64,000 bases of DNA from Jeotgalibacillus salarius (GTDB taxonomy: Bacteria; Bacillota; Bacilli; Bacillales; Jeotgalibacillaceae), in NCBI RefSeq assembly GCF_004405125.1, contig NZ_SORX01000005.1, forward strand, positions 1 to 64,000. The letters are read 5' to 3'. Position 1 is the first letter of the stretch. Every line of letters begins with the position of its first letter. The translations under genes and the position numbers were made by a program. The notes beneath the pieces are model-generated. The model saw only the letters and a list, made by a program, of their open reading frames with translations, ran no database searches and was not told the origin of the DNA. Below are positions 17,938 to 28,313 of the stretch, piece after piece.

Positions 17938-19656
17938 ATGAAATTGGAAGCGCTACCAGCAGTTAAAGGGGACTATAATCTTCAAAACTATGAATCTGCA
18001 GTTGAATCATTTGACTGGAGCGAGGTAGAGAAAGAATTTTCATGGCATCATACTGGCAAGATCAACATGGCGTATGAAGCAATCGACCGTCATGCCGAAG
18101 GAGATAGAAAGAATAAAATCGCACTATATTACCGTGATGCAAACCGCAATGAAAAATATACTTTCAGAGAAATGAAAGAAATGACGAATAAAGCTGCAAA
18201 CGTTTTAAAGAGCCAGGCGGACATTGAAAAAGGAGACCGTGTATTTATTTTTATGCCGCGCTCACCTGAACTATACTTCGCTTTACTTGGCGCACTGAAA
18301 ATAGGTGCAATTGTAGGTCCGTTATTCGAAGCATTTATGGAAGGCGCAGTTAAAGACCGTCTTGAAGACAGTGATGCAAAGGCAATCATTACGACGCCTG
18401 AATTGCTGGAAAGAATACCGGTTGATGAATTGCCAAATCTTAAGCATGTTTTAGTAATTGGAGACGGTGTTAAGGAAGAAAAACAGTATATCGATTTCAT
18501 GAAACACTTTAACGAAGCTGACCGTTCATTTGATATTGAATGGCTTGATCAGGATGATGGATTAATTTTGCATTATACATCAGGTTCAACGGGTAAACCA
18601 AAGGGCGTACTGCATGTGCAGCGGGCGATGATGCAGCATTATCAGACTGCCAAGTGGGTGCTGGATCTGAAAGAAAATGATATTTACTGGTGTACTGCAG
18701 ATCCCGGCTGGGTGACAGGAACTTCTTATGGAATTTTCGGACCATGGCTGACGGGAACGACATCTGTCATTGTTGGAGGACGTTTCAGTCCTGAAGCATG
18801 GTACCAGACACTTGAGGACTTTGAAGTCACTGTATGGTACAGTGCGCCGACTGCTTTCAGAATGCTGATGGGAGCAGGAGATGAACTCGTCAAAAAATAC
18901 AATCTTTCGAACCTTCGTCACGTACTCAGCGTAGGAGAACCGCTCAACCCGGAAGTAATCAGATGGGGAATGAAGGTGTTTAACCACCGTATTCATGATA
19001 CGTGGTGGATGACTGAAACAGGTGGCCAGATGATCTGTAATTTTCCTGCTATGGAAATTCGTCCAGGATCAATGGGCAGACCTGTGCCTGGTGTCGAAGC
19101 AGCCATTGTAGATGATCAGGGGAATGAGTTGCCTGCTAATCGCATGGGTAATCTCGCATTGAAAAAAGGATGGCCTTCCATGATGTATACAATCTGGAAT
19201 AATAAAGAAAAATACGATTCTTACTTTATGCCGGGTGACTGGTACGTGTCAGGAGATTCCGCATATCAGGATGAAGATGGCTACTTCTGGTTCCAGGGTC
19301 GGATTGATGATGTCATTATGACGTCTGGTGAGCGAGTTGGTCCATTTGAAGTAGAAAGCAAACTTGTTGAACACCCGGCAATCGCAGAAGCCGGTGTCAT
19401 CGGTAAGCCGGATCCGGTTCGCGGAGAAATCATAAAAGCATTTGTTGCGCTGCGTGAAGGATATGAAGCAAGCGATGAATTGAAGGAAGAAATCAGACAG
19501 CACGTGAAGAAGGGGCTGTCAGCACATGCTGCACCTAGAGAAATAGAATTTAAAGATAAACTTCCGAAAACTAGAAGTGGTAAGATTATGCGACGCGTGC
19601 TGAAAGCATGGGAGCTTGATCTGCCTACTGGTGATTTATCTACAATGGAAGATTGA
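17938..19656 (+). CDS. acsA: Acetyl-CoA synthetase (AMP-forming)
   Basis: 572 residues of the ANL adenylating superfamily. The AMP-binding P-loop-like motif YTSGSTGKPKGV is near residue 215; WMTETGG and the hinge (WFQGRIDDVI) follow. The C-terminal catalytic lysine K549 lies in TRSGKIMRR and is the residue acetylated by AcuA in B. subtilis. It makes acetyl-CoA from acetate, ATP and CoA. AGGGGGA precedes the ATG. It is divergent from acuABC, the same arrangement as in B. subtilis. Confidence 0.96.
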   Translation: MKLEALPAVKGDYNLQNYESAVESFDWSEVEKEFSWHHTGKINMAYEAIDRHAEGDRKNKIALYYRDANRNEKYTFREMKEMTNKAANVLKSQADIEKGDRVFIFMPRSPELYFALLGALKIGAIVGPLFEAFMEGAVKDRLEDSDAKAIITTPELLERIPVDELPNLKHVLVIGDGVKEEKQYIDFMKHFNEADRSFDIEWLDQDDGLILHYTSGSTGKPKGVLHVQRAMMQHYQTAKWVLDLKENDIYWCTADPGWVTGTSYGIFGPWLTGTTSVIVGGRFSPEAWYQTLEDFEVTVWYSAPTAFRMLMGAGDELVKKYNLSNLRHVLSVGEPLNPEVIRWGMKVFNHRIHDTWWMTETGGQMICNFPAMEIRPGSMGRPVPGVEAAIVDDQGNELPANRMGNLALKKGWPSMMYTIWNNKEKYDSYFMPGDWYVSGDSAYQDEDGYFWFQGRIDDVIMTSGERVGPFEVESKLVEHPAIAEAGVIGKPDPVRGEIIKAFVALREGYEASDELKEEIRQHVKKGLSAHAAPREIEFKDKLPKTRSGKIMRRVLKAWELDLPTGDLSTMED

Positions 19657-19663
19657 TATATTA

Positions 19664-19697
19664 AAATCCGTCCTGTTATGCAGGGCGGATTTTTTTG
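19664..19697 (+). terminator. Intrinsic terminator of acsA
   Basis: AAATCCGtCCTG / CAGGgCGGATTT stem followed by TTTTTT. Confidence 0.85.
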
Positions 19698-19703
19698 TGG
19701 GAT

Positions 19704-19736
19704 AAAAAAAACCAGGACTGCATTTGCAATCCTGGC
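19704..19736 (-). terminator. Intrinsic terminator of the class A PBP gene
   Basis: CCAGGActGCA/TGCAaTCCTGG stem with a run of eight A on the plus strand, which reads as T on the minus strand. Confidence 0.8.
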
Positions 19737-19744
19737 TAAAAGTA

Positions 19745-22700
19745 TTACTCTTCATCTTCACCGTCTCCTGGAGGGTCTTCCTCAGCTGGAGGTTCTTCTT
19801 CAGCAGGAGGCTCTTCCTCAGCTGGGGGTTCTTCCTCGGCTGGAGGTTCTTCTTCAGCAGGAGGCTCTTCTTCGGCAGGGGGTTCTTCTTCAGCAGGAGG
19901 TGAGGTAGTCCCACCGTTACCGCCGTTATTGCCGCCGCCACTACTATTGCCATTTCCGTTACCGCCATTGTTATCACCGGTTACGGGTTCTTCAGGTTCA
20001 CTTGGCTCAGGATCAGGGGCTGGCTCAGCTCCAATTCGCACTTCATTAGAACGTGCTGATTCTTTACCTGCTACGTCAACTGCAACGACCTGATAAATTC
20101 CTGCAGGCAGATTAGCTGATCTTGAGTCGTCGAACTGTCTGATTGCAGCTACACTGTTACCTGAATAGACTCTGTATCCAACAACATCACCGCTTCCGGA
20201 ACCAGTCCAGCTTAACGTATTGCCTGAAGAGCTGGCTGAAACTCCCGCAGGGTTACTGCCGTCATCAGATAATCTGTTATTTGCTACAAGCATGTTATCA
20301 AAGAAACTGTTGTTCTCTGGGAAAAGTTTTGAAGCATCTCCTCCATAAGGGAATAACATTTCTTCAGCAAAGTCGGGACTCAGAATTGCTCCTGTTGATG
20401 AAAACTCAGCTGGTGTTGAAGCAAGAGCAATATAACGCTGTCCGTTTTTAACAACATATTTTGAGGTCTCAAGACCTGCTTCTTCACCTGAAGGGCTCCA
20501 CGCAGTTGTGAACAAGTCAGATGTGACAAGTCCTGCTGCTGAGCAGGCCTCACCAGCAGGGAGACCTGTAAACGTACAGAATGATCTGTTTACAACGCCT
20601 TCAGGCTGCTGGAAAGTATATTCTGGGTCAATGAGATCTGTTCTGAGTTCATTTACACGGTTCATCATGTTGGCCCATAGGTTGATAGCTCTGACGGAAC
20701 TCTGATATCTTAAGGTTTTCGGTGTGTCATAACCAAGCCATACTCCGAAAGTGACTTCCGGATTAGAAGCGATAAACCAGTTATCTTTCGTATCCTGTGA
20801 AGTACCTGATTTTCCTGCCCAGTCAGTAGAAAAGTTCAAATATCCTGGTGCAGATCTGCCGGATCCGATTGAAGTCAGTGTATCTCTCATCATATCAATC
20901 GTGACATAGGCTGTTGCAGGTGAAAACATTTCTTTAGGTGCAGTTTCATGTTCAAAGATCAGATTTCCATCTCTGTCAACAATCTTTTCAATCATAAATG
21001 GCTCGTTATACTGTCCATAGTTAGCAATTGCAGCATAAGCCGAAACATTTTCTTCTACTGTAATCCCTTGATTCATCCCGCCAAGTGAAAAGGCCGGATA
21101 ACTGTATTCAACATCTTCAATTCCCTGTGGGTCAATCACCTCAATAAATTCTCCAGGGTTGTAACCGCTTTGCAGCATTCTACCATACAGCCTTGCAGCT
21201 GAAAGGTTATGTGATGCAGCAAGAGCAGTTCTTGCCGGGATAAGACCATATTCTCTGGAAGATACAAAGTTCAATGGCTCCCATCCATTATAGTTAAATT
21301 TCACATCTGCTAATGGGGTGCCGGCACCAATTAATCCGTACTCAATCGCTGGTGCATAAACTGCTAAAGGTTTAATTGTTGAACCGCTTGATCTGTAGGA
21401 TTGAGTCGCATGGTTCAGGCTCATCCGCTCATGATTACGTCCACCTGTGAAACTGATAATTCTGCCGGTGTCGTTATCCATAAGTATTGCCCCAGTCTGT
21501 TCCTGCTCCATGACAGGAACAAATTGACCTTCTTCAGCGTCCCACTTTTCGCCTTCTCTCTCTTCATCAAAACGGTCGTAACTATTTTTCACTTCTTCCA
21601 TTGCATCATAGACTTCTTTATCAATAGTAGAGTGAATCTGATAACCGCTCTGACGCATATCTCTTGCAGCCATAAGCGAATATTTTTCAATCAAAGTTGC
21701 ACTAGCATCAACCTGATCGCGGGAATAACCATCGTTTTCAGCCAAAACATATGTCAGAATCTCTTCTGCACGACGCTCTAATTCTTCAGTTACATAAGGG
21801 TATCTTTCAAGTGCACCGGATGCGGGCTCTTTAAAGTCCTGTGTTAAATCATACGCAACCGCTTCATCGTGTTCTTCCTGAGTAATGGCTCCGTCTCTGA
21901 GCATTCTCGAAAGTACTTCATTTTTACGTTCTTTACCCGGCTGCAGTGCTTCTACTGATTTTAATTCACCGCCATTTGTAAATGGGGTATAACCAAAAGG
22001 TGCCTGTGGAAGGCCGGCAATAAACGCAGCCTGTGGAAGTGAAAGCTCACTTGCACTCACACCAAATAATCCCTGGGCTGCTGTTTCTACCCCGGCGATA
22101 TTTCTGCCGGAAGCGTTTCTGCCCATATCTGCTACATTAAGGTAAGCTTCCAAAATTTCATCTTTTTCAAAGAATCTTTCAACTCTTAATGCCAATAGAA
22201 TTTCTTTTGCTTTACGATCAAAAGAAACTTCGTTGGTTAAGACCTGATTTTTAATCAGCTGTTGAGTCAATGTACTTCCGCCAGTCTGATTAGCCGCATT
22301 TGTTACTTCCTGAAAAATCGCACGCATAATCGCTTTTGGTACTACGCCATCGTGCTCCATAAAATATTCATCTTCAGTAGCAATGACTGCATCAATCAGC
22401 ATTGGAGATACATCTTCCAGTGATACCTCATCTCTCTCAAGATCTGTTCGGATCTTACCGAGGTATACATCATTGGCAAAATATAAATCTGATGTTTCAG
22501 TGTAATTATAAATATTTTGTTGCAATGACTCCTGTGACAATACTTCTTCGTCTTTAACGAGAGAAGCAAAATATCCTGCACCTACACCACCGGCAAAAGC
22601 AGCACCTATTACAACAAAAATCATAAGTAATAATAATAAGTTCCAGAAAACCTGGTAAGATGTATGCAGTTTTCGTGGCAAACCGATCCGGGTTGAAGCT

Positions 22701-22750
22701 TCACTCCATCCGGCGATACGCTCGCGAAATGATTTATTTTGGTCTGACAA
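19745..22750 (-). CDS. Class A penicillin-binding protein with FN3 domain and acidic repeat tail
   Basis: 1001 residues. A membrane helix lies at about 33-62. The GT51 glycosyltransferase follows, with catalytic ATEDEYFMEHDG near 130 and GGSTLTQQLIKN near 157. The transpeptidase has SxxK as STIK, SxN as SHN and KTG-type KSGTSQD. A fibronectin type III-like domain (about 840-910) and a Gly/Asn-rich linker precede seven hexapeptide units (six PPAEEE and one PPAEED) and an acidic end. It polymerises and crosslinks peptidoglycan outside the membrane. The start is TTG with GGAGG 9 bases before it. Confidence 0.93.
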   Translation of the reverse strand: MSDQNKSFRERIAGWSEASTRIGLPRKLHTSYQVFWNLLLLLMIFVVIGAAFAGGVGAGYFASLVKDEEVLSQESLQQNIYNYTETSDLYFANDVYLGKIRTDLERDEVSLEDVSPMLIDAVIATEDEYFMEHDGVVPKAIMRAIFQEVTNAANQTGGSTLTQQLIKNQVLTNEVSFDRKAKEILLALRVERFFEKDEILEAYLNVADMGRNASGRNIAGVETAAQGLFGVSASELSLPQAAFIAGLPQAPFGYTPFTNGGELKSVEALQPGKERKNEVLSRMLRDGAITQEEHDEAVAYDLTQDFKEPASGALERYPYVTEELERRAEEILTYVLAENDGYSRDQVDASATLIEKYSLMAARDMRQSGYQIHSTIDKEVYDAMEEVKNSYDRFDEEREGEKWDAEEGQFVPVMEQEQTGAILMDNDTGRIISFTGGRNHERMSLNHATQSYRSSGSTIKPLAVYAPAIEYGLIGAGTPLADVKFNYNGWEPLNFVSSREYGLIPARTALAASHNLSAARLYGRMLQSGYNPGEFIEVIDPQGIEDVEYSYPAFSLGGMNQGITVEENVSAYAAIANYGQYNEPFMIEKIVDRDGNLIFEHETAPKEMFSPATAYVTIDMMRDTLTSIGSGRSAPGYLNFSTDWAGKSGTSQDTKDNWFIASNPEVTFGVWLGYDTPKTLRYQSSVRAINLWANMMNRVNELRTDLIDPEYTFQQPEGVVNRSFCTFTGLPAGEACSAAGLVTSDLFTTAWSPSGEEAGLETSKYVVKNGQRYIALASTPAEFSSTGAILSPDFAEEMLFPYGGDASKLFPENNSFFDNMLVANNRLSDDGSNPAGVSASSSGNTLSWTGSGSGDVVGYRVYSGNSVAAIRQFDDSRSANLPAGIYQVVAVDVAGKESARSNEVRIGAEPAPDPEPSEPEEPVTGDNNGGNGNGNSSGGGNNGGNGGTTSPPAEEEPPAEEEPPAEEEPPAEEEPPAEEEPPAEEEPPAEEDPPGDGEDEE
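19774..19902 (-). repeat. Seven-unit 18-base coding repeat in the PBP tail
   Basis: Imperfect 18-base units, each coding PPAEEE (last one PPAEED), vary at third codon positions (gca/gct, gag/gaa). The array is at the extreme C terminus of the PBP gene. Unit number is likely to vary between strains. Confidence 0.9.
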
Positions 22751-22781
22751 TATCGATCATCCTCCTTGCAGCATCCTTAAG

Positions 22782-22792
22782 ATTATAACATA
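22782..22792 (-). promoter_or_regulatory. Extended -10 promoter of the PBP gene
   Basis: On the minus strand TGTTATAAT, a perfect TATAAT with an upstream TGn, 30-40 bases before the TTG start. No strong -35 is seen. Confidence 0.5.
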
Positions 22793-22843
22793 TTTTATAC
22801 ATTTGAAATGTAAATTTAACGAGTTTAATAGTGGGATTAAAGC

Positions 22844-22873
22844 TTGACAGATGATTTTTATTTGTGCTAAAAC
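22844..22873 (+). promoter_or_regulatory. Promoter of the tyrS T-box transcript
   Basis: Perfect TTGACA (22844-22849), 18 bases, TAAAAC with an upstream TG (extended -10). It ends about 35 bases before the first T-box helix. Confidence 0.6.
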
Positions 22874-22910
22874 TATCTTTATTAAAACGTATATTAAATG
22901 CTTTGAAAAG

Positions 22911-23127
22911 AACGAAGTAGAGAACCTGAACGTACACTCAGAGAAGCGGTGGTTGCTGCAAACCGCTACGGAAGGTGATTGAATTACATTCTTGGAGCAG
23001 TTTTTCCTTAGCTGGAAGAACCGGAGAGATCCGTTAAGTCAACGAAGTGAGGGAGAGTTAAACTCTTCTTAAGCTGGGTGGTACCGCGCATAAAAGCGTC
23101 CCTGCATGATGTGCAAGGGATTTTTTT
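22911..23127 (+). promoter_or_regulatory. Tyrosine-specific T-box riboswitch
   Basis: A complete T-box leader. Stem I starts near GAACGAAGTAGAG. The specifier loop GAATTACATTC carries the tyrosine codon TAC (22985-22987). The conserved T-box AAGCTGGGTGGTACCGCG is at 23071-23088; its TGGT can pair with the ACCA end of tRNA-Tyr. The competing terminator (TCCCTGCA/TGCAaGGGA, then seven T) is at 23099-23127. Uncharged tRNA-Tyr should stabilise the antiterminator and switch on tyrS. Confidence 0.95.
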
Positions 23128-23145
23128 ATGCGATTTTTTATATAG

Positions 23146-24435
<1,290 letters not shown>

Positions 24436-24452
24436 TAACAAAATTCTCTATT

Positions 24453-24482
24453 AGCATCCGATTTTAATCGGGTGCTTTTTAT
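24453..24482 (+). terminator. Intrinsic terminator of tyrS
   Basis: AGCATCCGATT / AATCGGGTGCT stem (one G-T pair) followed by TTTTT. Confidence 0.85.
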
Positions 24483-24504
24483 AATTAATTACATAATACA
24501 CACT

Positions 24505-24574
24505 CAGCTGCCCCCGCGGAGGACGGAGACTACCGCCCAGGGGCAGGAAAGCGCAGTCCTCCATGGGGCAGCGT
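24505..24574 (+). repeat. Core-deleted copy of the palindromic repeat
   Basis: Starts CAGCTGCCCCCGCGGAGGACG and ends CAGTCCTCCATGGGGCAGCG. The left and right arms of the superfamily are joined at CCGCCC/AGGGGCAGG with the GAGACC...GAGGAGGCT core missing, leaving a near-perfect short palindrome of about 70 bp. The gap 24436-24815 holds only terminator, this element and the next. Confidence 0.85.
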
Positions 24575-24620
24575 TTTTACATTCTATTTGTTTAAGACTT
24601 TGTCAAAGTCCGTTTTTGTT

Positions 24621-24760
24621 TCTGCACAGCTGGTGACTGGAGCGAAAGGGGGTGACTCCTGTAGCAGGAAGGGACAGGTGAGACAATCACGGCGAAGCAC
24701 AGCTACGGAAAGCGTCCCCCTGAAGCGGAAATCAACAGCCAACTTTAACAGAGCTTTGTT
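24621..24760 (+). repeat. Repeat superfamily, subtype B
   Basis: Starts CTGCACAGCTGGTGACTGGAG and ends TGAAGCGGAAATCAACAGCC. It shares GGTGACTCC, GACAGGTGAGAC and CGGAAAGCG with the other subtypes, but its core is diverged. The copy at 306-403 is a deleted version of this one. Confidence 0.75.
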
Positions 24761-24815
24761 TAAAAAAATCAGTGGAAGGAAATGTTAGTACTATTGAGAA
24801 AAGGAGGTTTTTGGA

Positions 24816-26336
24816 ATGGGAGAATCATTTATTGACCAGTATATAATCAACCAGTCCTATTGGCTTGAAGACGGAGTGCCGGACGCTGAGAAATTATCAG
24901 ATCATCATGAGACTGATATTCTGATCGCAGGAGCGGGTATTGCAGGTATTACTGCCGGACTGCTTCTTGTCAAAGAAGGTTTTAAAGTCACTATTGCTGA
25001 TGCCAATCGCGTTTTTCAGGGAACAACCGGATATACAACCGCGAAAGTAACAGCTCAACACGGGATGATATATGATCAATTTTTGACGCAGCATGGGAAA
25101 GAAAAAGCAAAGCTGTACTATGAAGCTAATAATGAAGCGATGAACTGGATGAAACAAAAAATCAGTGAATTAGAGATTGACTGTGACTTTAGTATTCAGG
25201 AGGCCGGTGTCTTTACTATTGATCAGCCAGAGCAGCTTGAAAAAGAATGGCAGGCATATCAAACCCTAGGCATTCATGGGGAATTTACAGATGAAATGCC
25301 ATACGATTTAGGTGCTGCTGCAGTATTGAAGATGCCGAATCAATTTCAGTTTCACCCGGTCAAATACTTAAAATCGCTGCTTAATGAATATGTAAAACTC
25401 GGTGGAAAGATTTATGAGAAAACCCGCTTGGTTGAGGCTGATGAACATCGTGATGGAGTAGAAGCAACAACCGAAGATGGTTATGTAATTAAAGCGAAAA
25501 AACTGATTGCAGCGACCCACTTTCCCTTTGTTGATTTTAAAGGCCTTTATTTTTCCCGACTAAAACCTGAGCGCTCATACACTTCTGCTGCAGTAGTGGA
25601 AGATACTTTTGCTGAAGGCATGTATATCAGTGCGGAAAGTCCAACGCGTTCGATCAGAACGACTCCATATAAAGATGGTAAAAAGCTTTTGATTATTGGA
25701 GGAGAAAGTCATAAGACCGGGCAGGATAATATTGAAGGGAGCAGGTACCAGCGTCTTGAATCATTTGCTAAAGCGGAATTCGGGGTTACAGACTTTAAAT
25801 ATCGCTGGTCTTCACAGGATCTGTTTACAGTCAGTGGCATACCTTATGCAGGACGAGTGACTGGGCACCACAATCACATTTATATTGCGACCGGATTTAG
25901 AAAATGGGGCATGACAGGCGGTACGGCTGCCGCACATATTTTAAAGGATTTAATCACACACAAACACAATCGCTTTCAGGAACTTTTTGATCCAACAGAC
26001 CATGATGTTTCATCATCAATTGGAACGTTTGTCAGTGAAAATGCGAATGTGGGGGCGGAGCTTGTAAAAGGAAAGTTAAATCGTCCATATAAAACTGCAG
26101 ACGATATTTTAAAAGGAGAAGGCGGACTTATTCAGAGTGATAGCGGTAAGACGGGGGCTTATCGTGATGAAGAAGGAAGGCTTCATAAAGTCGATATTAC
26201 GTGTACGCATATGGGATGTGAATGTGCATGGAATCAGGACGACAGATCATGGGACTGTCCATGTCACGGCTCCAGATTTTCTTTTGATGGTGCAGTTCTT
26301 GAGGGGCCGGCAGTAGAGCCCTTAAAGAAAAAATAA
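24816..26336 (+). CDS. FAD-dependent oxidoreductase with C-terminal Rieske domain (YhfW-like)
   Basis: 506 residues. The N-terminal DAO-type FAD domain has the dinucleotide motif ILIAGAGIAGITAG at about 31-44 and a C-terminal FAD contact ATGFRKWGMTGGT near 355. The last roughly 75 residues are a Rieske [2Fe-2S] domain with CTHMGC and CPCHGSRF, so all four ligands (two Cys, two His) are present. It resembles B. subtilis YhfW. The substrate is unknown; the cluster probably passes electrons to or from the flavin in one chain. AAGGAGG precedes the ATG. Confidence 0.88.
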   Translation: MGESFIDQYIINQSYWLEDGVPDAEKLSDHHETDILIAGAGIAGITAGLLLVKEGFKVTIADANRVFQGTTGYTTAKVTAQHGMIYDQFLTQHGKEKAKLYYEANNEAMNWMKQKISELEIDCDFSIQEAGVFTIDQPEQLEKEWQAYQTLGIHGEFTDEMPYDLGAAAVLKMPNQFQFHPVKYLKSLLNEYVKLGGKIYEKTRLVEADEHRDGVEATTEDGYVIKAKKLIAATHFPFVDFKGLYFSRLKPERSYTSAAVVEDTFAEGMYISAESPTRSIRTTPYKDGKKLLIIGGESHKTGQDNIEGSRYQRLESFAKAEFGVTDFKYRWSSQDLFTVSGIPYAGRVTGHHNHIYIATGFRKWGMTGGTAAAHILKDLITHKHNRFQELFDPTDHDVSSSIGTFVSENANVGAELVKGKLNRPYKTADDILKGEGGLIQSDSGKTGAYRDEEGRLHKVDITCTHMGCECAWNQDDRSWDCPCHGSRFSFDGAVLEGPAVEPLKKK

Positions 26337-26395
26337 AAATCCCACTCTTTTGCGGGATTTCCAGCTTAAAGCTCCAGGAAAACTGGAGCTTTTTT
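26336..26395 (+). terminator. Two tandem hairpins after the Rieske oxidoreductase gene
   Basis: AAATCCC/GGGATTT, then AAAGCTCCAG/CTGGAGCTTTTTT. The second has the T-run and is the likely terminator. It may also act for the converging gene. Confidence 0.8.
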
Positions 26396-27559
26396 CTACT
26401 CATCACCAAACGCTTCAGGAAGCATCTTAAATCCGTCAATTTCTGCATCTTCTTCAATTTCGATCATGATACACCGTTTTCCTTTATAATCTACCTGACG
26501 GACGTACTGCAGGTCCTGCGGGCTGATCGAAATGTTCGCGATCATGGTCTGGATTTTAATTGATTTCGTTTTATACTTAGGTACAATACTTCCGGCTTTG
26601 AATTCATAAGCTTCATTATCAGTGATCAACTGGAAGGCTTCTTTAATTTTATCGCCCTTTACTTTTTCACCGCTATTTGTTAAAACGCGTTCTACATCTT
26701 TGTAATCCAGCTTGGGTGGTTCATCTTCTTCATTCTCTTCAATTGTAGTATGTATTTCATTATACACTTTTGCTAGAGTAGAAGGAGAGAGGCGGTCACC
26801 CACGACACTTTTGATGACCTCTTCAAATACTGCTTTATCTTCCTGAGCTGTCATAATCTCATCGCCATTTAGTACTTCTTCAATAAAGTGGAAATCAGGT
26901 TCATTCGCTTTAGGTGCTGCATAAAGGACGTGATTCACATCTGAAGCATGATTTGTAATTGCCGGGAACAGAAAACTGGTCATTGGATTTTTAAGGTCTA
27001 TAACAGGATCAACTTCTACTTTGTATTTAAATTCTTTTTCGATGTAATCAAACTGGATCTCCTTTTTAGGTTCTTCAGTTCTGTTGATCGTACATAATGT
27101 GAACGGATGAGAGTAGACGGTATCGCGGCTGCTGTCATCTGATTCATCACTGCGTTTTCTTGAAGGCTTCATATATTCCCCGCGAATGAATGTGATGACA
27201 ATATCTTTTTCGAAAGGGTTGGCAATTATTTTTTCAGTCATTAAAAGCATTTGATTCTGCCATTCTTCACCGTCACTCAGTAACCCTTTATGTAAAATCA
27301 GCTGACTGCTATTTTCAGCATCTCTCTTAAACTTGAGTTCAAACAGCTTTTCATTCATTTGACCAGTCAGTGCTTTTTTAAAGTTATTCATGAACAGCTC
27401 CTGCTGATCACTGTCAAGCATTTCAAAAGGCTGTCTTTGATAATGATAGATATCTGTTGTCTCTTTCATAATATATACATTAAAAATGTCAGACACTCTG
27501 AGAAGGTCATTGTCAGGTTTAAATTGTTTGCGGATACCGGCTACATCTTTCTTATCCAT
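26396..27559 (-). CDS. DUF4317 family protein
   Basis: 387 residues, soluble and acidic, with no membrane segment and no recognisable catalytic motif. It resembles DUF4317 proteins of Firmicutes, whose function is unknown. The open frame runs further upstream to 27865, but that extension crosses the rpsD terminator and 3' end. The ATG at 27559 with GGAGTGAG immediately upstream is the credible start (MDKKDVAGIRKQFKP). It lies between the Rieske oxidoreductase and rpsD. I know no B. subtilis 168 counterpart at this position. Confidence 0.8.
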   Translation of the reverse strand: MDKKDVAGIRKQFKPDNDLLRVSDIFNVYIMKETTDIYHYQRQPFEMLDSDQQELFMNNFKKALTGQMNEKLFELKFKRDAENSSQLILHKGLLSDGEEWQNQMLLMTEKIIANPFEKDIVITFIRGEYMKPSRKRSDESDDSSRDTVYSHPFTLCTINRTEEPKKEIQFDYIEKEFKYKVEVDPVIDLKNPMTSFLFPAITNHASDVNHVLYAAPKANEPDFHFIEEVLNGDEIMTAQEDKAVFEEVIKSVVGDRLSPSTLAKVYNEIHTTIEENEEDEPPKLDYKDVERVLTNSGEKVKGDKIKEAFQLITDNEAYEFKAGSIVPKYKTKSIKIQTMIANISISPQDLQYVRQVDYKGKRCIMIEIEEDAEIDGFKMLPEAFGDE

Positions 27560-27642
27560 ATGCTCACTCCTAATGATGGGATATTTCTGTAAAGCACCAC
27601 TTATCTTAACACATACAATTGATTCATGATAAAAAAGCATAA

Positions 27643-27683
27643 GAAAAGCCCTTGAAATGTTGGTTAAACATTTCAAGGGCTTC
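27643..27683 (-). terminator. Intrinsic terminator of rpsD
   Basis: GCCCTTGAAATGTtt / aAACATTTCAAGGGC stem, with TTTTC on the minus strand after it. Confidence 0.88.
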
Positions 27684-27710
27684 ATGTTGTTAATCTTAAT
27701 TGTTAAAAGA

Positions 27711-28313
27711 TTAACGAGAGTAGAATTCAACGATAAGTGCTTCGTTGATATCAGCAGAAAGTTCAGTACGCTCAGGGAAACGAGTGAATGAACCTTCAAG
27801 TTTGTCAGCGTCAAATGATACATATTCAGGAGTGAAGCTGTTAAGCTCAATTGCTTCCTGAACAATGCTCAACTTCTGTGATTTCTCACGAAGGCTGATT
27901 GATTGTCCTGGCTTTACGCTGTAAGACGGGATGTCCACGCGTGAACCATCAACAAGAATGTGACCGTGGTTAACAAGCTGACGCGCCTGACGACGTGTGC
28001 GTGCAAGACCAAGACGGTATACAAGGTTGTCAAGACGAGCTTCAAGGAGAATCATGAAGTTGTCACCGTGACGTCCAGGAAGTTTAGCAGCTTTGTCGAA
28101 CAAGTTACGGAACTGACGCTCAGTTACGCCGTAAGAGTGACGAAGTTTCTGCTTCTCCTGAAGCTGAAGACCATATTCTGATAGTTTTTTACGCTGAGTA
28201 GGACCGTGTGGACCTGGAGCGTAAGGACGCTTTTCTAATTCTTTTCCTGTGCCGCTTAGTGATACACCAAGACGACGAGACAGTTTCCATGCTGGACCTG
28301 TATAACGAGCCAT
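27711..28313 (-). CDS. rpsD: Ribosomal protein S4
   Basis: 200 residues. Starts [20 protein letters not shown]. The S4 RNA-binding domain spans about 90-155 ([20 protein letters not shown]). It is a primary 16S rRNA binding protein of the small subunit. The frame opens 16 codons upstream, but GGAGGA at 28321-28327 fixes the ATG at 28313. In Bacillus it is a single-gene unit that represses its own translation through the leader RNA. Confidence 0.97.
   Translation of the reverse strand: MARYTGPAWKLSRRLGVSLSGTGKELEKRPYAPGPHGPTQRKKLSEYGLQLQEKQKLRHSYGVTERQFRNLFDKAAKLPGRHGDNFMILLEARLDNLVYRLGLARTRRQARQLVNHGHILVDGSRVDIPSYSVKPGQSISLREKSQKLSIVQEAIELNSFTPEYVSFDADKLEGSFTRFPERTELSADINEALIVEFYSR

Noticed and set aside
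19678-19908. Leu/Gln-rich repetitive open frame on the plus strand
   Set aside because: It is the antisense reading of the PPAEEE coding repeat and starts within the acsA terminator.
27560-27865. An N-terminal extension of about 100 residues on the DUF4317 protein
   Set aside because: It crosses the rpsD terminator and rpsD 3' end and lacks family-like sequence. A good RBS sits at the internal ATG at 27559.
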